NCBI RefSeq assembly: GCF_029227915.1
Contig: NC_079886.1
Span: 22,792,501 to 22,856,500 of the forward strand
From: Hydractinia symbiolongicarpus
Lineage: Eukaryota > Cnidaria > Hydrozoa > Anthoathecata > Hydractiniidae
Reading direction: 5' to 3'
DNA: 64,000 bases
The translations under genes were made by a program, and so were the position numbers. Under the pieces are notes generated by a model that worked only from the letters and a program-made list of their open reading frames with translations, was not told where the DNA came from and ran no database searches. Of the stretch, positions 37,201 through 49,100 are shown piece after piece (position 1 is the stretch's first letter; each line of letters opens with the position of its first letter).

Positions 37201-40200
37201 TTATATTGTATAGGATATTAGCGAAAGTTAATTCTTACCACGTTTCATATATTCTCGAAATTCTGATATCGAATATAAAAAAATTCCTTTCTATCACTTT
37301 TATCCTTATTGTCAAGTTTTCGTGTACTATTTGTTAATCAACTCTTTTATTCCATTTAAAATTATGTGTTTTTTTTATTGTTGATAGCATTTTATTAAGG
37401 CCTCTTTGAACAAATAGTAGTTTTTAAATTTAATTCTCGCGAAAAAAATTGAAGTGATCATTCGCGGAAGTTATTTTATTTGATTTAGCAATTTTTTCAG
37501 ACTCGCTTAAGTTTCTCCCTTTTAAGTGAACCAAAAATAAAAACAGAAAGAAAAAAAAATGAAAAGTTCTCGGTTAAATGACCACGACTGTTAAACAGAC
37601 AAATAAATGGTGTTAAAAATGATAAGAAAATGTATAAAATCAAATATAATTAGCAATTTAATCAACATAATTTCTTTTAAATTTTTATTTTTTAAAAGTA
37701 TTTACAAAACTAAACCTTCATCTGAGATTTTTTTTTATTTGCGTTAATTCAATTTTATTGAAAAAACAAACGAGTAACAGAGTAGCGTTTTATTTTGTTA
37801 GAAAATTAGAATTACATACACTAAATATTTCCATGCTAGTATTTAACTATTTGTCAATGGTTTTTACGCACAGGTGGTGAGACAGCGAATTCAGCAGATT
37901 TCTTTCAAAAGTTTAGTCCACCTGCGATTATTGGCATTATCAGTGGCACATTAATAGCATTGGTGATCGGTTTGGTGTGTATATGCTTATTCGTTCGAAG
38001 AATGCATAAAAGAGAAGATGCAGAAGTTGTGAACCAACCGAGTTTGAGTTTTGGAGCGACTATGGTAAGTACTGGCTATAATGCTGTTGTTTAGTTCGTC
38101 ATGCAATATTTCGAAGAGGGAGGGTAGGGAAGCCACCAAACATAATAAGCTTCACCTGACACCCTTCCAATATTTTTAAAATTGATATTTACCCATCAGT
38201 CAGATTGTCTAAATAACTTTTGATTATGGGCAAACTCCCCGGTATATTTTAATTGAGATTATTTTTGTGGTTTCAACATTAAGTCTTTAACATCCAAGCA
38301 CTATGGCAAGTTCAATGCAAGACTTTTCGCGGATATATAGAATACATTGCTCTCACTATTTCATAATAGATACCAACGCATCATTCTGCTACAGATGGAG
38401 GCCAAATGGAAATGGAACCACTGGTTGGCACCACAGATCGGTGGGAATTTCCAAAAGATAGATTAACAATTACAACTGTGTTGGGTGCTGGTGCATTTGG
38501 TGTTGTAATGAGAGGTTTGGCACAAGGAATTAAAGGATCCGTTGGACAAATAACAGTTGCGGTGAAGACAGTTCGTGGTATATCTTTTCTTTAATCGTAT
38601 AACTTCTTAATTTCTTCATTTAGACTGTGATAACTTTGTTTTTTACCTGACCCTAGCAATGGAAAGAAAGAAACAGGAAGATATTTAAATCGTGTTTTAA
38701 TTTTCTCATCATACTTTGCATTTTGCGTTATTTAAAGTTTATATATCAACTAGTCGTTAGCCCGTGGAAAAATACACGGGTTCGCCCGTCGCAGCTAAGC
38801 TACCATTTTGCGTGACAGACAGACAGACGGGCGGACGGACAGACGTATACGGGCATTATAATATAGACTAGTCGTTGCCCGTGGAAAAATCCACGGGTTC
38901 GCCCGTCCTTTAAATTTACCCGTCGAAACAAAGTGGATAAAAATATGTCGCATTTGATATTCGTGTTGCCGCAACATCATTTTCTAACTCAGCGGGGGTC
39001 CGCGCAGAGACAGACAGACGACGGGTATTATTATAGAGATATTCTGAATAAATAATTTTAGCTGAGTTATTTTTATGAAAACAATTTTATTTTAGATTCC
39101 ACTAACGATGCAGCTACGAAAGATCTTTTAGCAGAATTACAATTATTAAAACTAATACCAGAACATCCAAATGTCGTTGGACTGTTAGGTTGCTGTACAC
39201 GATGTGATCAACTATATGTAATTGTGGAATATTGTGCGAATGGTGACTTGCAAGGTTTTTTAAGAAGTAGTCGTGGTATTTACGAAAGGTATTATAAGAC
39301 TAGCTTTGGCGGAGCAGTTCCGGATCTCACCTCTAAAATGTTACTCACATTTGCATGGCAAGTATCAAAAGGGATGGCACATCTGTCAACTATGAAGGTA
39401 TAGTCTTATTTAATGCGTTCTGCTGCTAAAAGTACTGCACATTTTTGTGATGTATACATATAGAAATAACGTCTTCATAAATAACATCGGATTCACAATA
39501 CTCTTATGTAAACATCCGATAAGCAAAACACATCTCAGTTTTAAAGAATTATAAATCCGAGAATGTAGTCCAAATATTCTTTAAACAAAACTTAACTGTA
39601 AATCGCAGCTAATAAGAAAATTTTAAGAACATAGTACAAGTCACAAAAAGGGTGTTTTATAATGTTTAATTAGAATAAGGTAAGAATTACAATCCCTAGA
39701 TTTTTTTGTAGGTAATACATCGAGATCTTGCTGCTCGCAATATTTTGGTGGACGATCAGTTGATTTGTAAAGTTAGTGATTTTGGCTTTGCAAGAGACAT
39801 CTATGTAGAAGATCATTACTTGAAACGTTCAGCTGTAAGTTAGTGTTATTACCAAAAAGCAATTCATTATATTTCTAGCATGATTGTAGAGAATTCTTTC
39901 CTCAAGTTTCATGGTAACAAAGATAATTAAAAATTATGAATCCATACGTTTCGACTGGTGCATGATAATCTTTATTTTTCTAACTGCATTGTCAAAGAAA
40001 ATGCATTTGTGGGGATAAAACATTTTCAAAAACTATGTATACTATACTAGTACTCCCAGATAATATTTTATCTTCTGCGCCTTTTGAAACTTTAGGTTGA
40101 AGTAAATTAGACAAAAAATATTCTGATTTCAGGGTGGACGGTTTCCAATAAAGTGGATGGCTATCGAATCGTTATTAGACGGAATTTCAACCACCAAGAG

Positions 40201-42035
40201 CGATGTGTAAGCAAAAATTGGCTGCTTTTTATTTGTTGTCGCCTAAAAACGTTTTCATTACCTTCAAATGTCCAACACATAGTATAGTGAATACTCATTT
40301 AGGTTACCCTCTCACCGCTTCCTTTCAAAATAGGCTAGGTGGGATGGATTGAATTTAAGAATTTGATACTTTTTTCTGATTTTGCGAGAGAGTAAAATAA
40401 GAATGTGTCCTTCTTGACAACAAAGAGAATATTTCTAACGTGTACAAGATATTTTAGCGAACCCCGGCATTTCTATTTTTGTTCAAAAATGGTAGCAAAA
40501 ATTTCTTAAGATTCTACGTGATGTGGTATATTAAATCTTAAAATCTGTTTCAATTTAAACTAAGACATGGCCGTTTTTAGTACATGAATTTCATTTAACC
40601 CAACCTGCTATGTTGACCACAAGAACGATTTACTTGTCTATATATTTCCACCGTCTCCTTTTAAGCCAGTTGCTGGTGGGAGGTGAGGTTAGCACCTTTT
40701 AAAAATAAGCACTGGGCAAGCATCGGGTAGTTCTGTTGGAGAAGATTAATATTGCATTACACAAGCGACAGAATGTGAACATATATGCATGTTTTCAGCA
40801 ATTATTTTTGTTATTGCTTCTATATCGTTATCATAGGATACTTATTAAGACTGTAATAGTAGCTATAATGATAAACTAAATTTTATTTTTTAGCTGGTCA
40901 TTTGGTGTAGTGTTATGGGAATTGGTGACGCTTGGTGCTTCACCATATCCAGGCATGAGTTCCTATGAAGTGGTGGGCTTTTTACAAGACGGTTACAGAA
41001 TGCCAAGACCAAAGCATGCTTCAACCGAAATGTGAGTACTGATTTTTACCACCGTTTAATATGTGATCCATAAAGATCACACAAGCATCAATAGTTTTTT
41101 TTCCTATAATGTTAAGCCCTAGACAGAGCAAATATTCTTGAACGCCAGACTTTGTTAAACGTCAATTTACTTGATTTACGAATCATCGCCTACTTCTATG
41201 ATCATATCTGTAATGTGTAGTTATATTTTAAGCTTAGTTAAGGTAAATCGAATCTAAGAAATTTTATCAGTTTTAAATTTCATTCTTCTAGCTATGCTTT
41301 GATGATGGAATGTTGGTCTGTGTCTCCAGGAAGAAGACCGCCATTTAACGACATCTCTGAACGGTGTTATGAATTAGTTCAACGAAGTGACGACGCGGTA
41401 AGGTTTTATAACGTTTTGTTAACGGACTATTCTGGTTGTATTGCCAGTGAATAGTACAAAATGGTACAATATAAACAAATGTAAAACCACAGATGCAATT
41501 CTGCAACCAAAGGGATATTGACTGGTTTAGATTTATGCTGTAAAACACACGGCACTCAATTCCCATGGTAGAGGTTTCTTTTGTTTTGTGTGAGTGTTTA
41601 AACTAAGTAAGTTTTTTGTTTGTTTTGCAGGACAAAAAAATCAACAGTTAAGTGTCAAAAGCTTACATTAAGTATAAAAGAATGAAACAGTTTAGACTTT
41701 CTAATTATCTCATTTAACTGAATGTTTGTTTTTAGGAATTTATAAATATGTCATTTTATCAAGACCATCTATACGTGAACTTCGATGGCAATAGCGACTC
41801 GGCAATTGGATCCACCTCCACAACACCTTGTGGCACATTGGGGCGCAAAGATCGTGTCAATACCATCTCTCAATCTGCAGCTGTTGGTGGTCCACCTAGA
41901 CCTTTACGAAGCATTTCACAAACCTCTGTACCATCAGGGAGAAGTAACTCCGTAGTTGCTCTGTCGGAACGAAGTGCTACAACGGTGTCAAATCGAGACG
42001 AAAGAGCGGCATTAATAACACCTGTTCCACAATGA
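34283..42035 (+). CDS. receptor tyrosine kinase, three Ig domains + FN3 + TM + kinase (5' end missing)
   Basis: Exons: 34283-34609, 35366-35665, 36144-36464, 36560-36859, 37874-38064, 38370-38577, 39096-39397, 39712-39834, 40133-40206, 40894-41031, 41292-41397, 41736-42035. They sum to 2690 nt, or 895 residues plus stop with a split first codon, and all phases agree. Order: Ig (YLKC..DSGNYEC), Ig ([14 protein letters not shown]), Ig ([13 protein letters not shown]), FN3 ([17 protein letters not shown]), TM ([20 protein letters not shown]), then a kinase with [43 protein letters not shown] and SPGRRP. The HRDLAARN form is typical of tyrosine kinases, and all catalytic residues are present. The kinase most resembles the FGFR/VEGFR/RET group, but FN3 next to the membrane is not FGFR-like. 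The first exon starts at phase 1, so at least one upstream exon (signal peptide) is missing. A TTTTG/GTACGT donor was preferred for exon 3; an in-phase alternative is at 36458. Confidence 0.95.
34955..35034. mobile_element. 80-bp MITE with CAACC..CCCAGGG ends, copy B, in RTK intron
   Basis: Left end CAACCTCGTTCCCAGGG; right end, reversed, GAACCACGTCCCCAGGG. It is of the same family as 29563-29644. It lies in the intron between Ig1 and Ig2 of the receptor gene. A target-site duplication is not obvious. Confidence 0.65.
35214..35250 (+). repeat. interspersed GCGA..AACTAATTTTTGCGAAG repeat, copy 2
   Basis: cgcgaaaactaatttttgcg, then aagtaagcaagttctaa: the same block order as the copy at 33172. 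It lies in an RTK intron, in plus orientation. Confidence 0.6.
38750..38867 (-). mobile_element. Helitron-like element, copy 3 (minus), in RTK intron
   Basis: Read on the minus strand it starts TCTATATTATAATGCCCGT at 38867 and ends in CTAG at 38750, preceded by the hairpin CCCGTGTATTTTTCCACGGG. It directly abuts copy 4: the terminal CTAG of copy 4 is joined to the initial TC of copy 3. Confidence 0.78.
38868..39037 (-). mobile_element. Helitron-like element, copy 4 (minus), in RTK intron
   Basis: On the minus strand it starts TCTATAATAATACCCGTCG near 39037 (or two bases further) and ends CAACGACTAG at 38868, with the perfect hairpin CCCGTGGATTTTTCCACGGG. The interior of about 170 bp differs from the other three copies except for the ends and the GGGCGAACC block. 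A 61-codon open frame inside it is incidental. Confidence 0.75.
41736..42035 (+). other. RTK C-terminal tail exon
   Basis: 100 codons including the stop. It begins [16 protein letters not shown], with two tyrosines that could be docking sites, followed by a Ser/Thr-rich, low-complexity tail ([26 protein letters not shown]) ending PVPQ. The sequence has no recognised domain. It ends the gene; a poly(A) signal follows 62 bases later. Confidence 0.88.
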
Positions 42036-42096
42036 ACCTTTCTTCAAAAGAATGTCGACACTTCGTTCTTGACAAGTACATAAAAGGAAGAAAGAG

Positions 42097-42102
42097 AATA
42101 AA
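42097..42102 (+). terminator. candidate poly(A) signal of the RTK gene
   Basis: AATAAA, 62 bases after the stop codon at 42033-42035. It is the first canonical signal downstream of the gene. Confidence 0.45.
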
Positions 42103-43278
42103 TTCTCCTGGAAAAGATTCAATATAGCCTTATTGTATTTCAGCATTAACAAAAATGTCAAGAAGAGTTCTTGTGATATGTTGCGATAATAGAATGAGCA
42201 GACTCCACCGACAGCATTTCCATCAGCTCAAATGATGATCAAAAATGCAACTGACGGATATAGTGATCTCCTTCAAGATGACATTTTCAAATGTGAAAAC
42301 ACATAGTATTTAAAACATTTTTTTATTTTTATTTTTACTACTAACAACGAAAATTATTTTTGTATTACTTATCTGGCACCCAGTGTTAAAAACTTTGTTG
42401 TATCAACATTATCTTTGTGTCTTCTTTTTGACATATTTCTTAATTTATTTAAAAATGGATAGCCGTAGAAATGGAAAACCATTATTATAATTTACGAGGC
42501 AAATTTTTATTTAGAATCTACATAAGCAAACCCTAAACCCTAAACAGAATGCAGGCATAAATCGTTTTAAACCTAAAAAAAGAGAATTATTCGACGAATT
42601 GACTTACTTACAGACTTTGTTGTTCTGGTAGTTATGTGAAACAAAAAACGGATGGAAGTTCAGATTTTCTGTTACATATAATAAACAGAATTAACAGATA
42701 GCCATTAAAATTGAATATTTCGAAATCATTTCCTTTGTAAATTATACATAATATTTTGTATTGAAACATCAATCCAACTTCAGTTCTTTAACAAACATGT
42801 TTTATTTAAATATGTACAAAGCAGATATGCAGAAAAGATTCTGTAGTAAAAACTGCAGATACGAAGATGTTTTGTTTATTCGATCGAAAAGGAAGTTGTA
42901 ACTTGTGAACCGCATAGCTTCAACAGAGGTCACGTTACGTTGAAAGGAAAGGGAGTATGTTTACCTGCCCACGTGTGACATAAAATATATAATAATGCTT
43001 TGAAATGGATGGTTTAAAATTAAAAATGCGTGTGAAACAACTTTTAGTCTTTCATTTATCAATGAGTAGCAATAAAAATTTGTTTTTTTAGGTAAAATTT
43101 TTTATTACAATTAATTCAGTTGCTTTCCTACGTCCATTTTAAATCATTCTTAGATCCAATTTAAACTGAGTCAGAGTATATACAGGTAAACTTTGTCTCA
43201 TGCAATGTAAATTCAAAAAATGACCCCTTCATTCACAAAAAAATTATTTTTTAGTTTTTAATTTTCAATTAATTTAAA

Positions 43279-43505
43279 ATGTTTCGGTGTCCAATTGCAA
43301 AGTGTGAAGTATTCAATGACTCACCTAAAACAACCACGATATTTTCAGTAAAAGATAAGTAAGTTTTGAAAAAAACCTATGTTACTTCCTAATTTCGGCG
43401 CTTTGCAGGCTCTCTGGAACTACAAGACAAATAGCTTATCTGCAAGCTGTGAGAGGAATCAGGAAGCCAGAACAAAGCCGTACCATGCAATGTAGCTTAG
43501 AATAG
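43279..43505 (+). CDS. possible small two-exon ORF (very weak)
   Basis: ATG at 43279 opens MFRCPIAKCEVFNDSPKT and reaches a GTAAGT donor at 43359. A fitting acceptor (gctttgcag) ends at 43408 and the frame continues for about 30 codons to TAG at 43503-43505, giving about 58 residues. The CPIAKC start could be part of a zinc-binding motif. No family is recognised, and the splice pairing could be chance. Confidence 0.18.
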
Positions 43506-44795
43506 AAAAGTAAAAAAAGTATTAGAAAGTCTAAAAATATATTTGTCTTTAAAATGCGAGGATAGACAAAAAACGTTTTTCAAAACTCACCGAATAACCT
43601 TCAATTTTAATCTTTTCAATTTTTTCGCCGTACTATGATATTTTCCCTTAGCAAAATGAGAAACTCAACAGGCGACGAATCATTAAAAATATGTTTAATG
43701 TGCCCAATTGTTAAAACATTATGGTGTTTGCTGTTTCGTTATATTTTGTGCACCCTTCAGTGCGAATAGTTTTTGTGTTACAAACAGGCAGTTTATGGGT
43801 ATTACCACAAGAGACTAGCCAAGGGATCCAGCGTCGCACGTTGGCTGCAGATTATGCTAACCTCGTGAACCTTTCTTCGTGTATACTCTTTCTCTTAATA
43901 ATATTTTTTTAAACCTTGGAGGCGTAGTAACACACAGCGGTAGGACCACTTTGTGCAGATAGGAGAAACGTAGTTGGTCTGAAGTGAAAAAAAACAACCT
44001 TCTTTCTATTAAGGTTACAGTTATGATACACGTACTTTGTTAAATTTGATGGAAATAAGTTTTCAAAAGACGTCATTTTCATCCAGCTTCCGGAAAATTT
44101 TTCAAAAACTCATTTGCTAGAAAATGTGGTTTATTGTTATTCAATTAATATAAAAAGATATCGAAATTGCCATTTACGACAGCATTTCGTCTTAGTTGAA
44201 AATGAAATTAATGTTGTTTTCACTAGCTTTACTCAATATGTATTAATGAAATCGGTATTTAGCACTTTTAAAGGTTTGTCTGATTTTGCAGGGCTCCACA
44301 TACGCAAACCTACGAATAAAGTCCCATCGGAGTTTAACTCCTTACTCTTTTCAGTCTATCGGATAAAAAACATTTTGTTCTATCTAAGACTCCGCATTTA
44401 GAGAAAATCTAAGGTGCGAGATGAGATATTCAAATATATTGTCCCGAACAAATGAGTAACAAGATGTTCGTATTACGTTCCTTGTTAGAAAAATACTAAA
44501 ACCCGATGAATTGATGTTTTTTTGTTTTGTGGAAAATTTTTGTTTCTAGAATGCATGTCATCTTTTCCTATATAACCGCATCCGTCCAAAGTCCATCACC
44601 CAGGCTTAAAACGTTTGTAGGCTCAGGGCTTACATGCAGAGGTTTGCGGTATAAACATACAGCTCTGCTAAGCAAATGGCAATCAAAACCAAGTAATTTT
44701 ATGTCTATAACCTTCCCTACCGACTCTTTCAACGCAATTCAAAAATAGTTTTAGTTTTCTTTGTCTAAAATAAAAAGCATAAGAGAAAAATATAA

Positions 44796-44815
44796 ATAGT
44801 TAGTTAACTAACTAT
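44796..44815. repeat. perfect 20-bp palindrome
   Basis: ATAGTTAGTTAACTAACTAT reads the same on both strands, in intergenic DNA between the RTK and D8C genes. Confidence 0.9.
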
Positions 44816-46165
44816 CTTATAATCATGCTGAATGCAGGGAATGTTAGCCAGGATCTAAAAACGTTGTGGCAAAATATTTTTCAGTAACATTATAACAAAA
44901 GATTGTAATAAAGAAGTCAAAGGGCTCTTTAAAATTGACACTAGCACATAGATTATTGTCCAAAGATAATCAACTAAAGTTTCAAGTTCTACCCACCAAT
45001 CAAAAAAGAAAAAGGCTTGTATATAAATTGGCGTATTAAAATCAATCCATTTTAAAAAAGAAACTTGCTCTAATGATAAATCCACAATACGATCAAAGGG
45101 CCAACAGCTACTCGTATACAATTTTGCGCACAGACAGACAAAATGCAGGTGTTATTGCTACCCCACTGAACACGTTTCATCTTTTTTTGGTAATTTTATT
45201 TTGGCATGTACAATGCAACATATTTTTTGGCAACACTACAATGTTAATTTAATATTATTTTTCAATTTATATAACTTGACACCTTTTCCTTTTAGACAAA
45301 ATTAAGTTTGAATATTGATTTAAATGCTTGTATAATAATCATTGTTTCGTGTTCATAATCAATTTTATCCCACAACGAAGCACTTCCGTGGTCTCATCCG
45401 ATTTATCATTTCCCATTCGGATACTTTATAAGTTTAATTGAAGCAATTAAGAAGTAAGGCCAACATGTCAAAAGTATATAAAGCCACGAAATTTTAATTG
45501 ATTAAATCAAGAAGAAGAACTGGAATACACAGTATAATTTAATCTAACAAAATTATATTAATTTATTTATTTATTGACAGAAAATATATATTTGGTGAGT
45601 TTATATATATATATATATATTTCCTTCGTTTTAGGACTTCATCTTAAGGGGTTTTTTAAAATGCTAAGAAGTAAAGCGTATTTTAAAAACCATAGAGTTA
45701 TTTTTTTCTAAAAGGCAGAACGAAAAATCTTTTCGAAAAAGCTACTATTTTTTATGTAATTAGAATTGAGCATAAGCGCCAATTATTAATTGCTGGCAGC
45801 CACATGAAGTTTTTAATGGAGAGCTGACATTAGTCCATTACATTCGTATTATCATAGCAAATCTGATGCTTGATTATAGAGCTGTTTTTTTTAGTTTTTT
45901 TTTAAATATTTTCATCAAACTTTCTGACGAATTTTATTTCATTTTCATTTTAAAGAGGAAAATACTTTTTGATCTGCACCTAATAACTCAAGGCACGAAA
46001 TGTACACAAACGCCGAGTTTTTTTCTCGATTTCTTTTATGTGTTAGGATTGGCTATGATATTGGGTCTTCCAGCTAGTCTTTGATAACAAACTTTAACTC
46101 ATGTTTTTTCTTAACCTTCATTTTAGTAAACTATTTCCTGTTTAGACTAAATACACTCTGCTCCG

Positions 46166-49100
46166 ATGTCACAAAAAACATTGCTGTTGTTTTTTGCATT
46201 GGCGCTATGTACAGGTATATAAAGGATCTTCGTTATTTGATTCACGTTAGAATTTTATAATGATAGCTTCATTTTAATAATAACTGGTCAAAACATTCCA
46301 TTCGATTAACAAAATTATACTTGTCATGTTACTCAGTCTTATTGCATAATTGAAATCCCTCATTAACTCAATAAGCAAGAAATATAGCTATTTCTGAAAA
46401 CAGAGTTATAAAAACTTCATGTTGTTCATCAAGAGATTTACGATAACATCAAAGCAAAACCACATATTTTGGTTTAATCACGTCACTGGTCTCATTAAAT
46501 TTATTCTGATGTCGTTTTCATTATTTCCTAAACATCCCAACCATGCTTTTCTTAATTATAGATGCGTCCGTTATCTCATATGAATGTCGTCATGGTAACT
46601 ATCAAACATTAGGCGAGCAAAGCCGACTTTTCACGTCTGATGACATTATGTCGACGATAAACGATGCTAATTTGGAAGCGGGCTGGTACCGTTTTGAAGG
46701 AGCTGGGGTGCAAATGAAAGAAGGTTTCGAAGATGTTACTTCAAATAAAACAGTACGATGAAACATCCTTTCCTTCTGAAAATAAAAGTACCAAATGAAA
46801 GAATATTAGTAGAGCTGCTTTTTCACTTGAAATTCAAACTTTAAAAAAATATCATTTAAATAAGCTGTTTAACTCAAAAACTTTGCTGCCTCTCTTTAGG
46901 AACTTTACCCATGCGGTGGAGAACTGGTATTTTCACTCGTAAATCCTCATCCAAAAGTAAATGACGGTATGTACTTCAGAAAGTCTTCTTCGTATTCCTT
47001 TAATAAGATACAGCTTAATGTAAAGCAATGTTCACACTGAGTCACCATCTGCATATTTCGTAACGAATGAACGCGAACTTGCATTTATACTATTCTCATC
47101 AATAATATTTTTATCAGGAATCGTTCGAAATGTTGTGCAAGGCTGCATGTTCAAAAGCGTTTGTATGGAAACATGTAAATGGACACCGATATGTGATTCG
47201 AAACTTGAGGCAGACATAATGGTCAGAAATTGCGGTGATTTTCACGTTTACTTTCTGAGTGGAGCAAAACTCCTGGGAACAGATCAACCAAAGATGCCAA
47301 ACAGTCCAACTCGTGGCGTTTATTGCAGTGACAATATGCGCACTAACACTGAAGGTGCGTAAATCCTTATTATCCATGCAATTTTGGCTCTGATCTACGC
47401 TTTCCCATGACATATGATGTATTTCATCATAACTTTGCCATGTTTATCATTAAAGATTGCAATTCTCTTCATATGAATCCTAGAAGTTAGAAAGGAGCAT
47501 CATAGGTGACTAATAATGCACGTTATTTCTTCTTTCAGTATCGCCAAGACTAGAATGTCGAACCTACGTCAATCTTACAGACTCCACTAGGTTATGGGAA
47601 GCAAATGACGTTAAACCAGACTATGCGCGTTTTCCTCAGGATCCCCTTTTTACAAATCAATGGACAAGAATGCTAACCAATGACTATCAAGACATGTCAC
47701 TTGTTGAAGGGTGTCCATCAGTGGTGACAGATCATGCTAAATACAAGGGCACCCCTCCATGTGGTGCTCTCTATAGAGGTTGGCTTTCTCAAAGACATCC
47801 GAAATACTCTGGTGGTAAGTCAGTTGTATCAAGCTAAATACAATACAAATAGCAATCAATTACATTGCAAATGAAAAAGTGTTTTTGTGAAAGTTCTTTT
47901 CTTGTCCTTCGAAGTATGACGCACGTTTATTCAGCACAAAATAATTAGCAGCAATGCGTATGGATACTTGGATACGAACAAAAGAAAAGCAAACTAACAT
48001 ACAAATATTTCTTAGGAATACTGGATATGGAAATGTGTTTTTCCACTCCCACTTCCTGTGACTGTATTGCATCATCACATATAAGTGTTATCAACTGTGG
48101 AGACTTTTACATTTACAAGAGACGTCAATTTCCACGACGAGAAGCGAGGGCTTGCACAGCCATCGGCGTCACAGGTATGTTGTTTTCTTTGTTGGTGTCA
48201 TTCAGGACCACGATTACTGTACTTTAGATGATTGATGAGAATCCAGGTAAAAACTAATACCTCCTACCTAATGAGGAAGGCAACATATTATTTAACTGTC
48301 TAAAGCACTAATAAATTTTGGCTTAAAAAATATACATATGAAAAATATATCTCGCAGGCCTAAATTTGTTTTTTAATTTTCCAAAACTCGTAAGGATTAT
48401 CAGGCATAGATATTTTGAAAAAAACGAATCACCCGAAAACACGTTTTTTTATGATTTGTCAAAAGTTTTTATAAAACTTAATGAGTCTAAATATAACAAC
48501 TGACACCTTTGCGTAATGAAATATACCCATTTGTCTGGTACTCTTTTCGCTTACTTCTGCATCATTCTTCAGAACCTACGGTTACCTTACCTACTGAATA
48601 TATACGTAGCAATACGCTATGTGGTAACGAACTGAAAATAATCGATGATACACGATATTGGTCTGGAATGAATTACCCTTCTAAAGTACAGTGTGACGTC
48701 AAATACCATCAAGCTTGTCACTTCGAGTCTACTTCTGGAAAAAGTCTTAAAATTCAAGAAGGATGCCCAATGGCTGACCCTGCATTTTTGACTGGCAGAT
48801 GTCAATCTAATAATGCATTATGGTTGGATGGAGAGCATCCCACAGTTGAAATGGGACCAACTCCACGTTATGTGTGTTTACATTCAGTCCGAAAAGATGC
48901 AAGTTTGGAGCATATGCAAGCAAGAAACTACAGCTCTTGTCAATGCTTAGAAAGAGAGCTCATCATGGTACAAAACTGTGAATCTCATTACACATATGAA
49001 CTCAATCCTCTTCCAGATTGTAAAGGAAGATACTGTGTAGAAACCAAAGGTAAAATTTAATTTGGAATTTCAGTCTGAGAGTAAACCCTGGTAGATTTTC

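Larger units (their letters stand above)
38370..41397 (+). other. RTK cytoplasmic kinase domain exons
   Basis: Seven exons. The acceptor at 38370 (cataatag/ATACC) was chosen over the nearer ctacag at 38394 because only it keeps phase 0 with the TM exon. The kinase insert is short (about 20 residues around [16 protein letters not shown]). The activation loop has tyrosines in [12 protein letters not shown], placed as in FGFR-type kinases. The intron between the first two kinase exons carries two Helitron-like elements. Confidence 0.92.
42103..46165. other. intergenic between RTK and second D8C gene
   Basis: Mostly AT-rich and featureless. It contains a possible tiny two-exon reading frame (43279-43505), a perfect 20-bp palindrome (44796-44815) and an (AT)n run at about 45605-45620. 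ORFs at 44114-44401, 44527-44748 and 45866-46084 carry no motif. Confidence 0.45.

Noticed and set aside
38394-38405. Nearer acceptor (ctacag) for the first kinase exon
   Set aside because: It would require phase 1, but the TM exon ends at phase 0 with a strong GTAAGT donor. The acceptor before 38370 fits.
38795-38980. 61-codon minus-strand ORF
   Set aside because: It lies across the two Helitron-like elements in an RTK intron and has no coding features of its own.
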